Source of the DNA: a virus
DNA: 64,000 nucleotides
IMG/VR virus record: IMGVR_UViG_3300036715_001368
Span: 95,019-159,018 of that record
Reading direction: 5' to 3' (one strand)
Every line of letters begins with the position of its first letter. The first letter of the stretch is position 1. A model generated the notes under the pieces. That model was not told where the DNA came from and ran no database searches. It was given only the letters and a program-made list of their open reading frames with translations. The translations under genes and the position numbers were made by a program. This document shows, piece by piece, positions 1-8,131 of the stretch.

Positions 1-54
1 GATCCCTTGCGAGTGCACGGGACGAACGGTACGGTGCAGAACCTACGACGATAA
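1..54 (+). CDS. 3' end of an unidentified gene
   Basis: The first 17 codons of the window are open and end at a TAA (52-54). The peptide ends in VQNLRR. It is the tail of a gene that begins outside the window, so no function can be given. The next gene starts 18 bases later. Confidence 0.4.
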   Translation, partial: DPLRVHGTNGTVQNLRR

Positions 55-72
55 GCCAGGGCAGGTGACGAC

Positions 73-483
73 GTGGACGTGTACTTCGACATGAAAAGCG
101 GTGAGTTTGTCCTTGATCCGGACGAAGAGGACATCGCCAAGACGAACAGGGATCGGTTCGTTGTTCTGAACAGATCCGCTCGAGATCTGTGGCCGATCCT
201 GCCAGGGCACATCGTCAAGGATGGCAGCACCTTCAATGGTCAGCCGTACACGCACCTGATTTCTGTGGACGACACGGAGGGTCATGTGACGTCGACATTG
301 CCTCCAGAAGCTACCCAGAAGGTGCTCTTGGCAGTGGCCACGCAAGCGCTTGCGGATTCGAAGGGCGAAGAGCATCGAGAAGACGAGGCTGCCAATCGGT
401 TCACGGAGGAGACGGACGACTTCGTGATCGAGCCACGGCTGGACGATTACTCGTCCTACCCGGACGAGGACCCTGATGTCTGA
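73..483 (+). CDS. Unidentified acidic protein
   Basis: A 136-residue acidic protein that I do not recognise. It begins at a GTG 8 bases after an AGGTGA ribosome-binding sequence; a second GTG lies two codons later. No signal peptide or membrane span is visible, and the C-terminal third is rich in Asp and Glu (DDYSSYPDEDPDV). Its stop overlaps the start of the exonuclease gene, so the two are probably co-translated. A CGCAAGCGCTTGCG palindrome lies inside the gene at 341-354 and encodes part of TQALADS. Confidence 0.6.
   Translation: MDVYFDMKSGEFVLDPDEEDIAKTNRDRFVVLNRSARDLWPILPGHIVKDGSTFNGQPYTHLISVDDTEGHVTSTLPPEATQKVLLAVATQALADSKGEEHREDEAANRFTEETDDFVIEPRLDDYSSYPDEDPDV
341..354. repeat. Dispersed palindrome, exact copy 1
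   Basis: CGCAA-GCGC-TTGCG, inside the first complete gene. Confidence 0.8.
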
Positions 484-1396
484 TCTGCTCGATCTCTTGA
501 ACCCGTCTTCGGTCATCATGACGGACGATGCCGGGGAAACGTTCGGCAAGCGCCTCTTCAAGTCGCTGAAAATGGAGAAGAAGGTCGAACCCATTACGGC
601 GAAAGGATGGCTTCGAGGGAGCGCCATCGGTGACATGTGCGCCCGCGAGGAGGTCCTCGTTCATCGTCTCCAGAAGACGCGGATCAGGGAGGAGTCCGGC
701 GGCGGAGCGATGGTCTACGGCATCGGTTCGAACTTTCATTCATGGGTGCAGAAGAACGCACACCCGTTTCTTGTGGGCACGTGGAAGTGCATGAACAGGA
801 TTCGGATGCCGGATTGGCCGAAGGGCGCTTACCGATTCTGTGGCTACAGGACAGACTCTGACGAACACCCGCGCGTTCCTTTGCCCAAGACGGCGTGTCC
901 ACGCTGCCTGGGCGAAGACAAGTGGAAGTATATCGAGCGGATGTACGTCAACAGGGAGTACCGGGTACGCGGCCATCCTGACGGGTTTCGTCGGATCACG
1001 GATGATCCGGATGACGACGAGATCCTGGAGTTCAAGACCCAGGCTGAGTGGGGATGGAAGACCAAGGTCGAACCGTTCGCCGCCTACATGAAACAGGTAC
1101 AAGTCTACCTGTGGCTCACCGGACTGAAGAGAGCTCGCATCGTTCTTGTGAACAAGAACGGCGGCGGCGACAGCCCGAATGGATGGTTCAAGGAGCACGT
1201 GTACGGTCGGGACGAAAACGAGATCGAGATGATCAAGCGGAACGCGCGGAACGTCTGGAACGGCATCAGCGAGAACAAGCTTCCAGAGCGCGTCTGCTCC
1301 ACGCGATCTTGCAAGAGAGCTGAAAACTGTCAGCTCATGAACCACTGTTTCGCAACGAATGAAGGTGTTGTCTATGGACACGCAGCAGAGTTCTGA
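476..1396 (+). CDS. PD-(D/E)XK (RecB/Cas4-like) exonuclease
   Basis: A 306-residue predicted nuclease of the PD-(D/E)XK superfamily. The core motifs appear in order in the second half: GHPDGF, then an acidic stretch followed by ILEFKTQ (Glu-x-Lys), then a Gln and Tyr pair in the helix KQVQVYLWL. The C-terminus carries a cysteine cluster, C-x4-C-x5-C-x5-C (CSTRSC...C...C), and Cys56 lies near the N-terminus. This is the arrangement that binds a 4Fe-4S cluster in Cas4 and AddB-type nucleases. It probably resects or trims DNA ends during phage replication or recombination. It overlaps the gene before it and lies upstream of GroES, the RuvC-fold nuclease and SSB. The iron-sulfur assignment is inference. 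Confidence 0.85.
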   Translation: MSDLLDLLNPSSVIMTDDAGETFGKRLFKSLKMEKKVEPITAKGWLRGSAIGDMCAREEVLVHRLQKTRIREESGGGAMVYGIGSNFHSWVQKNAHPFLVGTWKCMNRIRMPDWPKGAYRFCGYRTDSDEHPRVPLPKTACPRCLGEDKWKYIERMYVNREYRVRGHPDGFRRITDDPDDDEILEFKTQAEWGWKTKVEPFAAYMKQVQVYLWLTGLKRARIVLVNKNGGGDSPNGWFKEHVYGRDENEIEMIKRNARNVWNGISENKLPERVCSTRSCKRAENCQLMNHCFATNEGVVYGHAAEF

Positions 1397-2126
1397 GACC
1401 AAGCAGACGATCGAGGAGAAGTACCAGTTCATCTTGCCGATGACTGGCCGAGTGCTCGTCGAGCTGGAGAAGGTGGTGGCGGAGAAGAAGGTCGGGTCCG
1501 TATGGATCGTCGACACGACCGCCAAGAACCACAAGTACCGGAAGGGCGTCGTCGTCAGTGTGAGCAAGGACGGCGTTCTTTGCGTGGGCGGCAAGCTGAG
1601 CCCGCACCTTCTCAAGTCTGGCGATGCGGTGCTGGTGCTTCGAACCGCTGGCCGTGACGTCTCGGGAGGTGCTGGACTGAAGCCTGGCACGCTGTGTTCG
1701 ATCTGGGAGAACTACGTTCTTGCGATTGTGCAGAACGACGAAGGAGGAGAGAAGATCATGGAACTCAAGCCGATGTATGACCGCGTGGTGCTGAAGCGAA
1801 TCGAGGGCAGTGACAAGACGCCCGGCGGGATCTTCATTCCGTCTACGGCTCAGGAGAAGAGCGACAAGGGGGAGGTTATTGCAGTTGGAGAAGGCCGACT
1901 GATGCAAGACGGAACGGTTCGCAAGATGGCCGTCGAGATCGGAGACCAGGTCTTGTTCAGCAAGTTCGCCGGCACCGAGGTGAAGATCAACGTTCCGAAG
2001 AAGGTGCAGGTCGGCAAGGACTCGAACGACGCACCGATCTACGAGGATCGCGTGGGCGAGGAGGAGCGCGTTATCGTCAAGGAGGACGACATTCTGGCCG
2101 TCATGCCCAAGGCCAAGGTCTCGTAG
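1374..2126 (+). CDS. Tandem (double) GroES co-chaperonin
   Basis: A 250-residue protein with two GroES-like halves. Residues about 17-120 form a divergent GroES-like barrel (ILPMTGRVLVELEKV...YRKGVVVSV). From Met129 a typical GroES follows: MYDRVVLKRI, TPGGIFIPSTAQEK, KGEVIAVGEG, GDQVLF, EDDILAVM. GroES caps the chaperonin in protein folding; phage versions help fold capsid proteins. The start at 1374 has an AAGGTG ribosome-binding sequence; an upstream in-frame ATG at 1359 does not. Met129 (1758) is itself preceded by a strong AAGGAGGAG, so a separate 122-residue single GroES may also be made. No GroEL is encoded in this window. Confidence 0.85.
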   Translation: MDTQQSSETKQTIEEKYQFILPMTGRVLVELEKVVAEKKVGSVWIVDTTAKNHKYRKGVVVSVSKDGVLCVGGKLSPHLLKSGDAVLVLRTAGRDVSGGAGLKPGTLCSIWENYVLAIVQNDEGGEKIMELKPMYDRVVLKRIEGSDKTPGGIFIPSTAQEKSDKGEVIAVGEGRLMQDGTVRKMAVEIGDQVLFSKFAGTEVKINVPKKVQVGKDSNDAPIYEDRVGEEERVIVKEDDILAVMPKAKVS

Positions 2127-2131
2127 CAGTC

Positions 2132-2665
2132 GTGTCGGTCGTCCTTGGACTCGATTTGTCGCTCACGAGCGCCGGAGCAGTCATCCTGTCGCAAGCACTT
2201 GCGAAGCCGCTTTCGATGACGACCGGGTACGCGTTGCCGAAGAAAGGGATCAAGGGACAGAGGAAAGAGCCGCTACCGGAGCGCGCTCGTCTCGATCGTC
2301 TCATTCAGATCGCGACGCATCTGGTCACGTTTGCGAAGGCGAACGGAGTGACCGCAGGCTTCGTCGAGAACTACGCATTCAATAGGCCGTACCAGGCCGC
2401 CCACTGCGGCGAGCTTGGAGGGGTCGTCAAGTGTCAGTTCTTTGTGAACCTCGGGATTGTGCTACAGCCAGTGACCGTGTCTTCGGCGCGCAAGTTCATG
2501 TGCGGGAAGATCCCTGCTTCAGCGAACAAGAAGACATGGGTGCAAAAGTTCCTGGCAAACAGGAACATCGAGTTCGATTCGCTGGACGAATCAGATGCGT
2601 ACGTGATTGCTAACTGGGGAATGAACGCGGTCGGGCTTCCGGCCATTTCTAGTGAGGAAGAATGA
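2132..2665 (+). CDS. RuvC-fold nuclease (Holliday junction resolvase-like)
   Basis: A 177-residue protein with an RNase H/RuvC fold. It opens with the strand motif GLDLSLTSAG carrying the first catalytic Asp. The second acidic residue is in FVENYAF, and the third is the Asp pair region DESDAYVIANWG. These match RuvC-like resolvases that cleave branched DNA before packaging. It starts at a GTG 6 bases after the GroES stop and overlaps SSB by ATGA. An exact copy of the dispersed palindrome lies near its 5' end (2190-2203, encoding QALA). Confidence 0.8.
   Translation: MSVVLGLDLSLTSAGAVILSQALAKPLSMTTGYALPKKGIKGQRKEPLPERARLDRLIQIATHLVTFAKANGVTAGFVENYAFNRPYQAAHCGELGGVVKCQFFVNLGIVLQPVTVSSARKFMCGKIPASANKKTWVQKFLANRNIEFDSLDESDAYVIANWGMNAVGLPAISSEEE
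2190..2203. repeat. Dispersed palindrome, exact copy 2
   Basis: CGCAA-GCAC-TTGCG, inside the RuvC-fold nuclease gene. Confidence 0.8.
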
Positions 2666-3000
2666 GTCGAGGAGGCAGTATCGTCGCGACAACAGGCAAT
2701 GTCGGAGACCCGATCGTTTTCGGAAAGACGCCGAAGAACGAGGACTGTTGCTCGTTCATGCTGGCTCTCGAAGAGCGAAACCAGACGTTTCCGACGTGGG
2801 TGAAGGTCAACATCTACGACGCGGGCAACGTCACTATGTGTAGGGAGCGCCTACTCAAGGGGGCCAGCGTCACCGTGTACGGGAAACTTATGAACCGAAG
2901 ACGTTCGAGCAACGAGCTCGCGGTCGAAGTGAAGGCGAGCGAGATCATCTTCAACGGCTCGACCGTCCGCAACAATGTGAATCAGGAGCAAGGTCGATGA
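2662..3000 (+). CDS. ssb: Single-stranded DNA-binding protein
   Basis: A 112-residue OB-fold protein. The pattern of an N-terminal strand, then FMLALEERNQTFPTWVKVNIYD, then LLKGASVTVYGKLMNRR and a VEVKASEI strand is typical of the SSB/PriB family. It coats single-stranded DNA in replication and recombination. It lacks the long acidic tail of bacterial SSB and ends soon after the fold. It overlaps both neighbours by ATGA, as expected for a replication operon. Confidence 0.75.
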   Translation: MSRGGSIVATTGNVGDPIVFGKTPKNEDCCSFMLALEERNQTFPTWVKVNIYDAGNVTMCRERLLKGASVTVYGKLMNRRRSSNELAVEVKASEIIFNGSTVRNNVNQEQGR

Positions 3001-3923
3001 CGACAGAAGACACCGCAGAGTTGAATGGTCAGAAGCTCGTGAAGAAGAACAAGCCCAAGAAGGACGAGAAGGCTGCCAAGGCAAAGAAGCCGAAGAAAGC
3101 AGACGACGCTGACCTCGAAGCCTCTGGCAAAGAGTCCGGAGAAGAGGAGGAGGTTCGTTCGATCATCCTGACGCCAGAAGAGAAGGAGAAACTCAGGTCC
3201 GAAGTTCGCTCCTACAGCGACAAGATCGAGAACCACTACTTCGATCTTGCCGCTCTGGTGTACCAGGTATACGACTCGGCCTCGTACCTCGACTGGGAAG
3301 GCCCGATCCACGACGACGAGACAGACAAGACCGAAGTCCGGAAGTACCTCACGTTCGCGGAGTACGTCGAGAACGAGCTTGGTATGGGTCAGCGCACCGC
3401 CGACTACTTCGTCTCGATGAGCCGGTTCTTCCTGATCGATATGCAGGACCACCCCGAGGTAACGACCAAGGTCAAGAAGCTCGGCTGGTCGAAGACCAAG
3501 GAGCTGGTCGGCGTCGTCAACGCGGAGAACGTCGATGAGTGGGTGGAGAAGGCCCAGAAGATGACGGTCTCCCAGCTCGCCGCAGCTTGTCGATCTGCCC
3601 TTCGTGGAGACGATGACAAGGACGACAAGAACGACGTGAAGCGAAAGTCGTTCACGTTCGTGGACGATCAGATCGATGTCGTCGAGAACGCGCTCGATCA
3701 CGCCAAGGAGACGTCCGGCAGCGACAAGGATGGGTTCGCCATGACGCTCATCTGCCAGGACTATCTGGCTGGCGCCGTTCGTCCGAAGGAAGGTTCGCAG
3801 CAGCTTGCGTACATCAAGCGCATGGAGTCGATCTTGGGTGGCATCAAGCTCATCGCGGTCGATGCTGATGCCAAGAAGGTCGTGTACGGCAAGCGTACCT
3901 TCAGCAGCTTGAGCGAGGACTGA
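2997..3923 (+). CDS. Unidentified protein, possibly replication- or partition-related
   Basis: A 308-residue protein. Residues about 15-50 are a Lys/Glu-rich, probably disordered tail. The body begins with a helix (TPEEKEKLRSEV) and contains FAEYVENELGMGQRTADYFVSM and LGWSKTKELVGVV, which look like short helix-turn-helix elements of the kind found in DUF3102-like and ParB-linked phage proteins. Charged linkers (DDDKDDKNDVKRK) separate the domains. Its place between SSB and the aminotransferase, and its ATGA overlap with SSB, suggest an early gene. The function is not established. Confidence 0.6.
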   Translation: MTTEDTAELNGQKLVKKNKPKKDEKAAKAKKPKKADDADLEASGKESGEEEEVRSIILTPEEKEKLRSEVRSYSDKIENHYFDLAALVYQVYDSASYLDWEGPIHDDETDKTEVRKYLTFAEYVENELGMGQRTADYFVSMSRFFLIDMQDHPEVTTKVKKLGWSKTKELVGVVNAENVDEWVEKAQKMTVSQLAAACRSALRGDDDKDDKNDVKRKSFTFVDDQIDVVENALDHAKETSGSDKDGFAMTLICQDYLAGAVRPKEGSQQLAYIKRMESILGGIKLIAVDADAKKVVYGKRTFSSLSED

Positions 3924-3925
3924 TA

Positions 3926-5032
3926 GTGGAGGCGAAAGCTGTTATCGGATGGGATCCGTCTGCGTTCGCGGTCATCGCATCGCGAATTCAGATGGCCCTT
4001 CAGACAGGACATGTGTCCCTCGGCGACAGTACGAAGCTGGTCGAGGGACTGTGGCCTGGTGAGGGTGGAGATAGGCATAGCGTCGTCGTCTCGAATGGGA
4101 CCACGGCGCTGGAGCTTGTCTGGCACTTGTTCAGGCCAAGGGTCGTGATTGCTCCAGAGATGACAGTGCCGATGGTGCACTGGTCCGCAAAGAACAGCCC
4201 AAGCCGCCCAACCCTGATCAAGGTTGATGTCGACGACACCCTCTGCGCCGACATCACCAAGATCGATGAAGCGATCGAACTCGCGAAGCTGAATGGATCA
4301 GACCTCTCGGATGTGGCCGTGTGCTACGTCATGACCGCAGGACTCGTAAGTCCGGGACTGGCTGCCGCAGCCGTAAGGTGGCGCTCGCTCGGCGTCAAGG
4401 TCGTGCTCGACATGAGTCACGCGCACGGCGCCACGTACAACGGATACGCTCCGTACACGTGGGCTGACGCAGCTACTTGGTCCTTCTACGCTACGAAGGT
4501 GCTGACCAGTGGCGAAGGCGGCATTGCATGGTTCAGTGACCCTCAGCACGCGGAGGATGCGAAGATCGTCGCGAACCAAGGAAAGAAGCGCGGTACCGGC
4601 AAGTTCATGGTGGAAGGCCGAGGGTATCGGCTCAGCGAGTTCGCGGCAGCCGTCATGGCCTACGAAGTCACCATGGCCCGCACGGTCTACCAGAAGCGAC
4701 AGAGTGTCGCGAAGTCGTACGAAGGTTTCGGGATTCCTGGGTTGCACCAGTTCGTCCCTCAGCTTCAGACCTCGTTCTACAAGTACGTGGTACCCGTCAG
4801 TGCCACCAAGTTCGCTCCAGATTCAGCCGATGCTGTGGAAGAGGCTTTCGCTTCTCTTGGTGTTCGCTGTACTGGTCGCGTTCATGGGTTCTCCGAAAAC
4901 GGAGGCCGCCCATGGTCAATGCCCAGAGCAAAGTTCTGGGCTCAGAATCACGTCTGTCTCCCGGTGGGTCGTCTCATGCATCCGATGATGCTGGAGACGA
5001 TCGAAGAAGCCTGGAAACAGATTCGCAAGTAA
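3926..5032 (+). CDS. DegT/DnrJ/EryC1/StrS-family aminotransferase
   Basis: A 368-residue PLP enzyme of fold type I. NGTTALELVWHLF is the typical N-terminal cofactor-phosphate loop. VVLDMSHAHGA carries the Asp and His that hold the pyridine ring. FYATKVLTSGEGG carries the Schiff-base Lys in the family's T-K-x-L-x-x-G-E-G-G context. These enzymes normally transaminate keto-sugars bound to nucleotides. The start is a GTG 3 bases after the preceding stop. Together with the WbqC proteins, glycosyltransferase and deacetylase downstream it suggests amino-sugar chemistry. The substrate is unknown. Confidence 0.85.
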   Translation: MEAKAVIGWDPSAFAVIASRIQMALQTGHVSLGDSTKLVEGLWPGEGGDRHSVVVSNGTTALELVWHLFRPRVVIAPEMTVPMVHWSAKNSPSRPTLIKVDVDDTLCADITKIDEAIELAKLNGSDLSDVAVCYVMTAGLVSPGLAAAAVRWRSLGVKVVLDMSHAHGATYNGYAPYTWADAATWSFYATKVLTSGEGGIAWFSDPQHAEDAKIVANQGKKRGTGKFMVEGRGYRLSEFAAAVMAYEVTMARTVYQKRQSVAKSYEGFGIPGLHQFVPQLQTSFYKYVVPVSATKFAPDSADAVEEAFASLGVRCTGRVHGFSENGGRPWSMPRAKFWAQNHVCLPVGRLMHPMMLETIEEAWKQIRK

Positions 5033-5066
5033 ACGCTCCGGCATTCAAACAAGAAAGAGACAGGTC

Positions 5067-6047
5067 ATGGCGACAACGTATGTGAGCATCGACAAGATCG
5101 AGACGAAGCCCCAGGTCCGGACGGTTTGGGAGCAGTCTGCTCTCGAAGAGCTGTCCGCCAGCGTGAAGGAATACGGCATCCTGGAGCCCCTGGTCGTTCG
5201 CTCGAAGAGCGGCAAGGACTCTGGGTACATCCTGGAGATCGGACGCCGGCGCCTTGAAGCTGCCAAGATGGCCGGACTGAAGAAGGTCCCCGTCACGGTC
5301 ACCAAGGAGCCGGTCGCGAACACGCCGGTCATCCAGCTCATCGAGAACCTCCAGCGCGAGGACATGAACGACATGGACCTCGCGAATGCGTTCAAGGGAG
5401 TCATGGAGACCCAGAGCCTCACGTTAGACCAGCTCGCCGAGAAGATCTCGAAGACGAAGGGCTTTGTGAAGCAGCGTCTCACGCTGACGAAGGCTGCCCC
5501 TGAGGTTCAGGAAGCCGTCCGTCGTGGCGACATCGAGTTCAGCGGAGCTCGCGCGTTGTGCGGTTTGCCGAAGGAGGAGCAGGCCAATGCACTCCAGGAA
5601 GCTGTCGCTGAGGAGGCGGAGGCGCGCAAGGATCGCGACGAGCGGAAGGCCAAGATGCTCGACCTCCCGGGCGTCGTTCGTGCAGAGTCGGGGGAGACCT
5701 CCGACGAGGAAGAGAAGGGAGAGGCGAAGGGTGAGGCGAATGCCGATTCCGAGGACAAGCAGCGCAAGCAGCGTGTGTCCAAGAAGAAGACGGAGCCGAA
5801 GGCGAAGACGTCCACGGTCAAGCGCATCACGCGCCGCCGCAAACGCGACAAGGCCGGCGCCCAGACCACCGCACGTCCGGTCGCCGAGCGCCTGGAAGAG
5901 AAGACGAAGGAGTGGGTGGCTGGCTTCATCGACGAGGACACCAAGGGCAAGGGCCTCGACGAGCAGCTCAGCGCCCAGAGCGCCAGGAACCTGCTGAAGC
6001 GGTTCACGGCGTACTTGCTCGAACAGCGCGCCCTCATGGTTCGCTGA
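5067..6047 (+). CDS. parB: ParB/Spo0J-family DNA-binding protein
   Basis: A 326-residue protein with the classic ParB order. The N-terminal ParB domain contains QPLV-like LEPLVVR, the CTP-binding box GRRRLEAAKMAG, and ENLQRED. A helix-turn-helix follows (LDQLAEKISKTKGFVKQRLTL). A long charged linker (about residues 185-270) leads to a C-terminal helical region. ParB proteins bind palindromic parS sites and segregate or organise DNA. No ParA is seen. The dispersed CGCAA-N4-TTGCG palindrome is a candidate target. It stands alone in the gap between two groups of genes. Confidence 0.85.
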   Translation: MATTYVSIDKIETKPQVRTVWEQSALEELSASVKEYGILEPLVVRSKSGKDSGYILEIGRRRLEAAKMAGLKKVPVTVTKEPVANTPVIQLIENLQREDMNDMDLANAFKGVMETQSLTLDQLAEKISKTKGFVKQRLTLTKAAPEVQEAVRRGDIEFSGARALCGLPKEEQANALQEAVAEEAEARKDRDERKAKMLDLPGVVRAESGETSDEEEKGEAKGEANADSEDKQRKQRVSKKKTEPKAKTSTVKRITRRRKRDKAGAQTTARPVAERLEEKTKEWVAGFIDEDTKGKGLDEQLSAQSARNLLKRFTAYLLEQRALMVR

Positions 6048-6053
6048 GGTTAC

Positions 6054-6079
6054 GTAGGGGGCCCATCAAGGCTCCCTAC
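6054..6079 (+). promoter_or_regulatory. Ten-pair hairpin after parB
   Basis: GTAGGGGGCC pairs with GGCTCCCTAC (one G-T pair) around the loop CATCAA, just after the parB stop. There is no T-run, so it may be a weak terminator, an RNA end protector or a control element for the next gene. Confidence 0.45.
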
Positions 6080-6146
6080 CACCCCACCCTCAGGAGCCAA
6101 AACGAGGCCACGGGAGGCTTCGGTAGCCATCATGCACGGAGCCACC

Positions 6147-6887
6147 ATGGGCATCCTCGTCAGCGTCCATCAGCCCCAAGTCTTCCATTCGATTCATCTG
6201 CTCAGTCGCATCATCAGATCCAACGTTCACGTGGTCATGGATCTGGCCCAGATCAACCGAAAGGTGGGGATGGCCACCTACCTGCTAGGCAGACGCGACG
6301 AAGATCCGGATCGTTCGCCCATTTCCATGAAGGTGCCGGTAAGCGGCGGAAACAGGGTCTCCTGTCTTGAGGCGAAAATCGGCGTTGATGACGGATGGGT
6401 CGACAAGCATCTCGGAATGTTCGATCACTTGTACTCACGAGCGACGCACTACCAAAGCACGAGACGACAGCTGGCTCTTTGTCTGACCGAATGGAGAGGG
6501 GCCAGTTTCGCATCGTTCGGGACCATGTGCCTTCGGTTTGCCTTTGGAGCCATGGGTCTCGAAAACCCGCCGACAGTCTTCAAGGAAAGCAGCCTACGAA
6601 TGCCTGTCGTCGGCGAAGATGGTACTGACCGCATCGCAGGTCTTGTGCAGACGGTCTACGGAACCGGGTACTACTGCGGAAGGCCAGAAGACAGGCCGTA
6701 TCTGGACGAGGATCGCCTCCGAGCTCGCGGAATCAAGACTCACGCTCAAGACTTCGTTCCACCGCCGGATGGAAACCTATCTTGGGTCCATGTGCTCGCG
6801 AAAGAAGGCCGCCAAGGACTACAGGCTGCCTTGATTGCAGGTCCACGCGACAAAGCAACGGACAGGGTGCTGCACTTTGCGCCGTAA
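6147..6887 (+). CDS. WbqC-family protein (copy 1)
   Basis: A 246-residue protein of the WbqC family, recognised from the N-terminal HQPQ motif (VHQPQVF), the VVMDLAQINRK strand and the later PVSGGNRV segment. Family members occur in O-antigen and other glycan clusters and are thought to transfer acyl or aminoacyl groups onto amino sugars. The start at 6147 is preferred to ATG 6132 because GGAG lies 8 bases before it. A paralogue lies at 8132. The pair brackets an unrelated DNA-metabolism-like gene. Confidence 0.75.
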   Translation: MGILVSVHQPQVFHSIHLLSRIIRSNVHVVMDLAQINRKVGMATYLLGRRDEDPDRSPISMKVPVSGGNRVSCLEAKIGVDDGWVDKHLGMFDHLYSRATHYQSTRRQLALCLTEWRGASFASFGTMCLRFAFGAMGLENPPTVFKESSLRMPVVGEDGTDRIAGLVQTVYGTGYYCGRPEDRPYLDEDRLRARGIKTHAQDFVPPPDGNLSWVHVLAKEGRQGLQAALIAGPRDKATDRVLHFAP

Positions 6888-6901
6888 CTTCCTCAAGACC
6901 T

Positions 6902-6946
6902 ACGGCACCCTCTTGATAGAATCACTACTCCCACTTCCCACTCCCA
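6902..6946 (+). promoter_or_regulatory. Conserved promoter-like element, copy A
   Basis: The core is CCCTCTTGATAGAATC, followed by a C-rich pyrimidine tract. The -10-like TAGAAT is at 6917-6922, about 45 bases before the next start codon. Closely similar elements lie at 25233 and 46239. Confidence 0.6.
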
Positions 6947-6967
6947 ACGGAGAGCAAGGTCATCGAC

Positions 6968-8128
6968 ATGAACGAGAAGCAGACTGGTTTCTTCGAAGCG
7001 CTGGGCGAAAAGCCACCTGAGCCAAAGAAGGCGAAAGAAGAAAAGCGCACTCATCCGACCATCAGGTACGTAGAGGTAGAAGCGCAGACGTCGGCCGGGA
7101 AGTACAAGGTCGACCTATTCGAAGGAGTGTGCTCCTGCTCGGCTCCAGTCGGGGAGGGGTGCTTCCACCTAAGGAAGGCCCGCGACGTCCATCTGAACAA
7201 GTGTGCCAAGACGCGGCACGAAGCCGTCAGTGCGATGCACAAGGAGATTCGACGCGGAGATGTTCAAGCCTCCCTGTACTGGGCGGACATCCTGTCAAGG
7301 CACTCCGACTACTACGTAAAGCGGTACGTTCGTCAGATCGTGGGCGAGGAGACGAGGAACTGGAACCTGTACTGGATGGCCCTTCGTCCAGGCGAGCACT
7401 CGTACCGAGACATGGTCGGAGCGATCGCCAGCTCGAGGAAGAAGTGGGAACACAAGAACGTCTGCCGTCCGTTCAAGGAGCAGCTGAAGGCGTTCTGGGA
7501 CCTCAACGAGAGCAACTACGACTTCAAGCCCGGCGAGGAGCTGATCGAAGAAACGCGCGCCGCTCTGAAGCGTGACGACATGCCATTGATCTTCAAGCTC
7601 TTCGCGGCCATCGAATGCAAGGAAGAAGACGAGACGACCTTGGCTTTCGAACATGTCCTGTGTGAAGAGGTTGAGCATCGGTTCGAAGACATGAAGAATC
7701 TCAAGTTCTTCATGGAGAAGTACCCGGGGTGGACGGGGCGCGACAATTGGGAGAATCGTCTCACCATGATCGAGATGCTCACCGGCGCATGGGACAAGAC
7801 CATGAACGAGTTCATCCACGATCCAGAAGGGGCCTACGAGTACGATGACGGTGCGCTTCTGAAGAAGTTCCCAGACTACGTTTACGACAAGCATCTGATT
7901 CAGGGGCAACGTCGCCTGGAGAAGTACTTCGACAAAATTGGTCCGATGAAACCTATGCCAGACAAGCTCGACATGCGCTGGTCAGGTCAATTTATGGGCG
8001 TCTCTTGGAGGTATGCTGCGTACGTCCAGTTCGGCGACAACTACGTCAACGCCAGGTGGGAGGACGTGAAGTGGTCGAAGGAGTTCTGGGAGTACACGCT
8101 GTCCATGCAGAAGGCTTGTGAGGGGTAA
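6968..8128 (+). CDS. SWIM zinc-finger protein with RarA/MgsA C-terminal-like domain
   Basis: A 386-residue protein. Residues 55-67 form a SWIM zinc finger, C-x-C-x7-C-x-H (CSCSAP...GCFH), after a short charged tail. Residues about 88-125 (SAMHKEIRRGDVQASLYW...VKRYVRQIVGEE) strongly resemble the helical C-terminal domain of the RarA/MgsA clamp-loader-like ATPases, but no AAA+ ATPase domain is present. The rest is helical and unrecognised. A role at replication forks is inferred from the two domains. It begins a new unit after promoter-like element A and sits between two WbqC paralogues. Confidence 0.65.
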   Translation: MNEKQTGFFEALGEKPPEPKKAKEEKRTHPTIRYVEVEAQTSAGKYKVDLFEGVCSCSAPVGEGCFHLRKARDVHLNKCAKTRHEAVSAMHKEIRRGDVQASLYWADILSRHSDYYVKRYVRQIVGEETRNWNLYWMALRPGEHSYRDMVGAIASSRKKWEHKNVCRPFKEQLKAFWDLNESNYDFKPGEELIEETRAALKRDDMPLIFKLFAAIECKEEDETTLAFEHVLCEEVEHRFEDMKNLKFFMEKYPGWTGRDNWENRLTMIEMLTGAWDKTMNEFIHDPEGAYEYDDGALLKKFPDYVYDKHLIQGQRRLEKYFDKIGPMKPMPDKLDMRWSGQFMGVSWRYAAYVQFGDNYVNARWEDVKWSKEFWEYTLSMQKACEG

Positions 8129-8131
8129 AGA

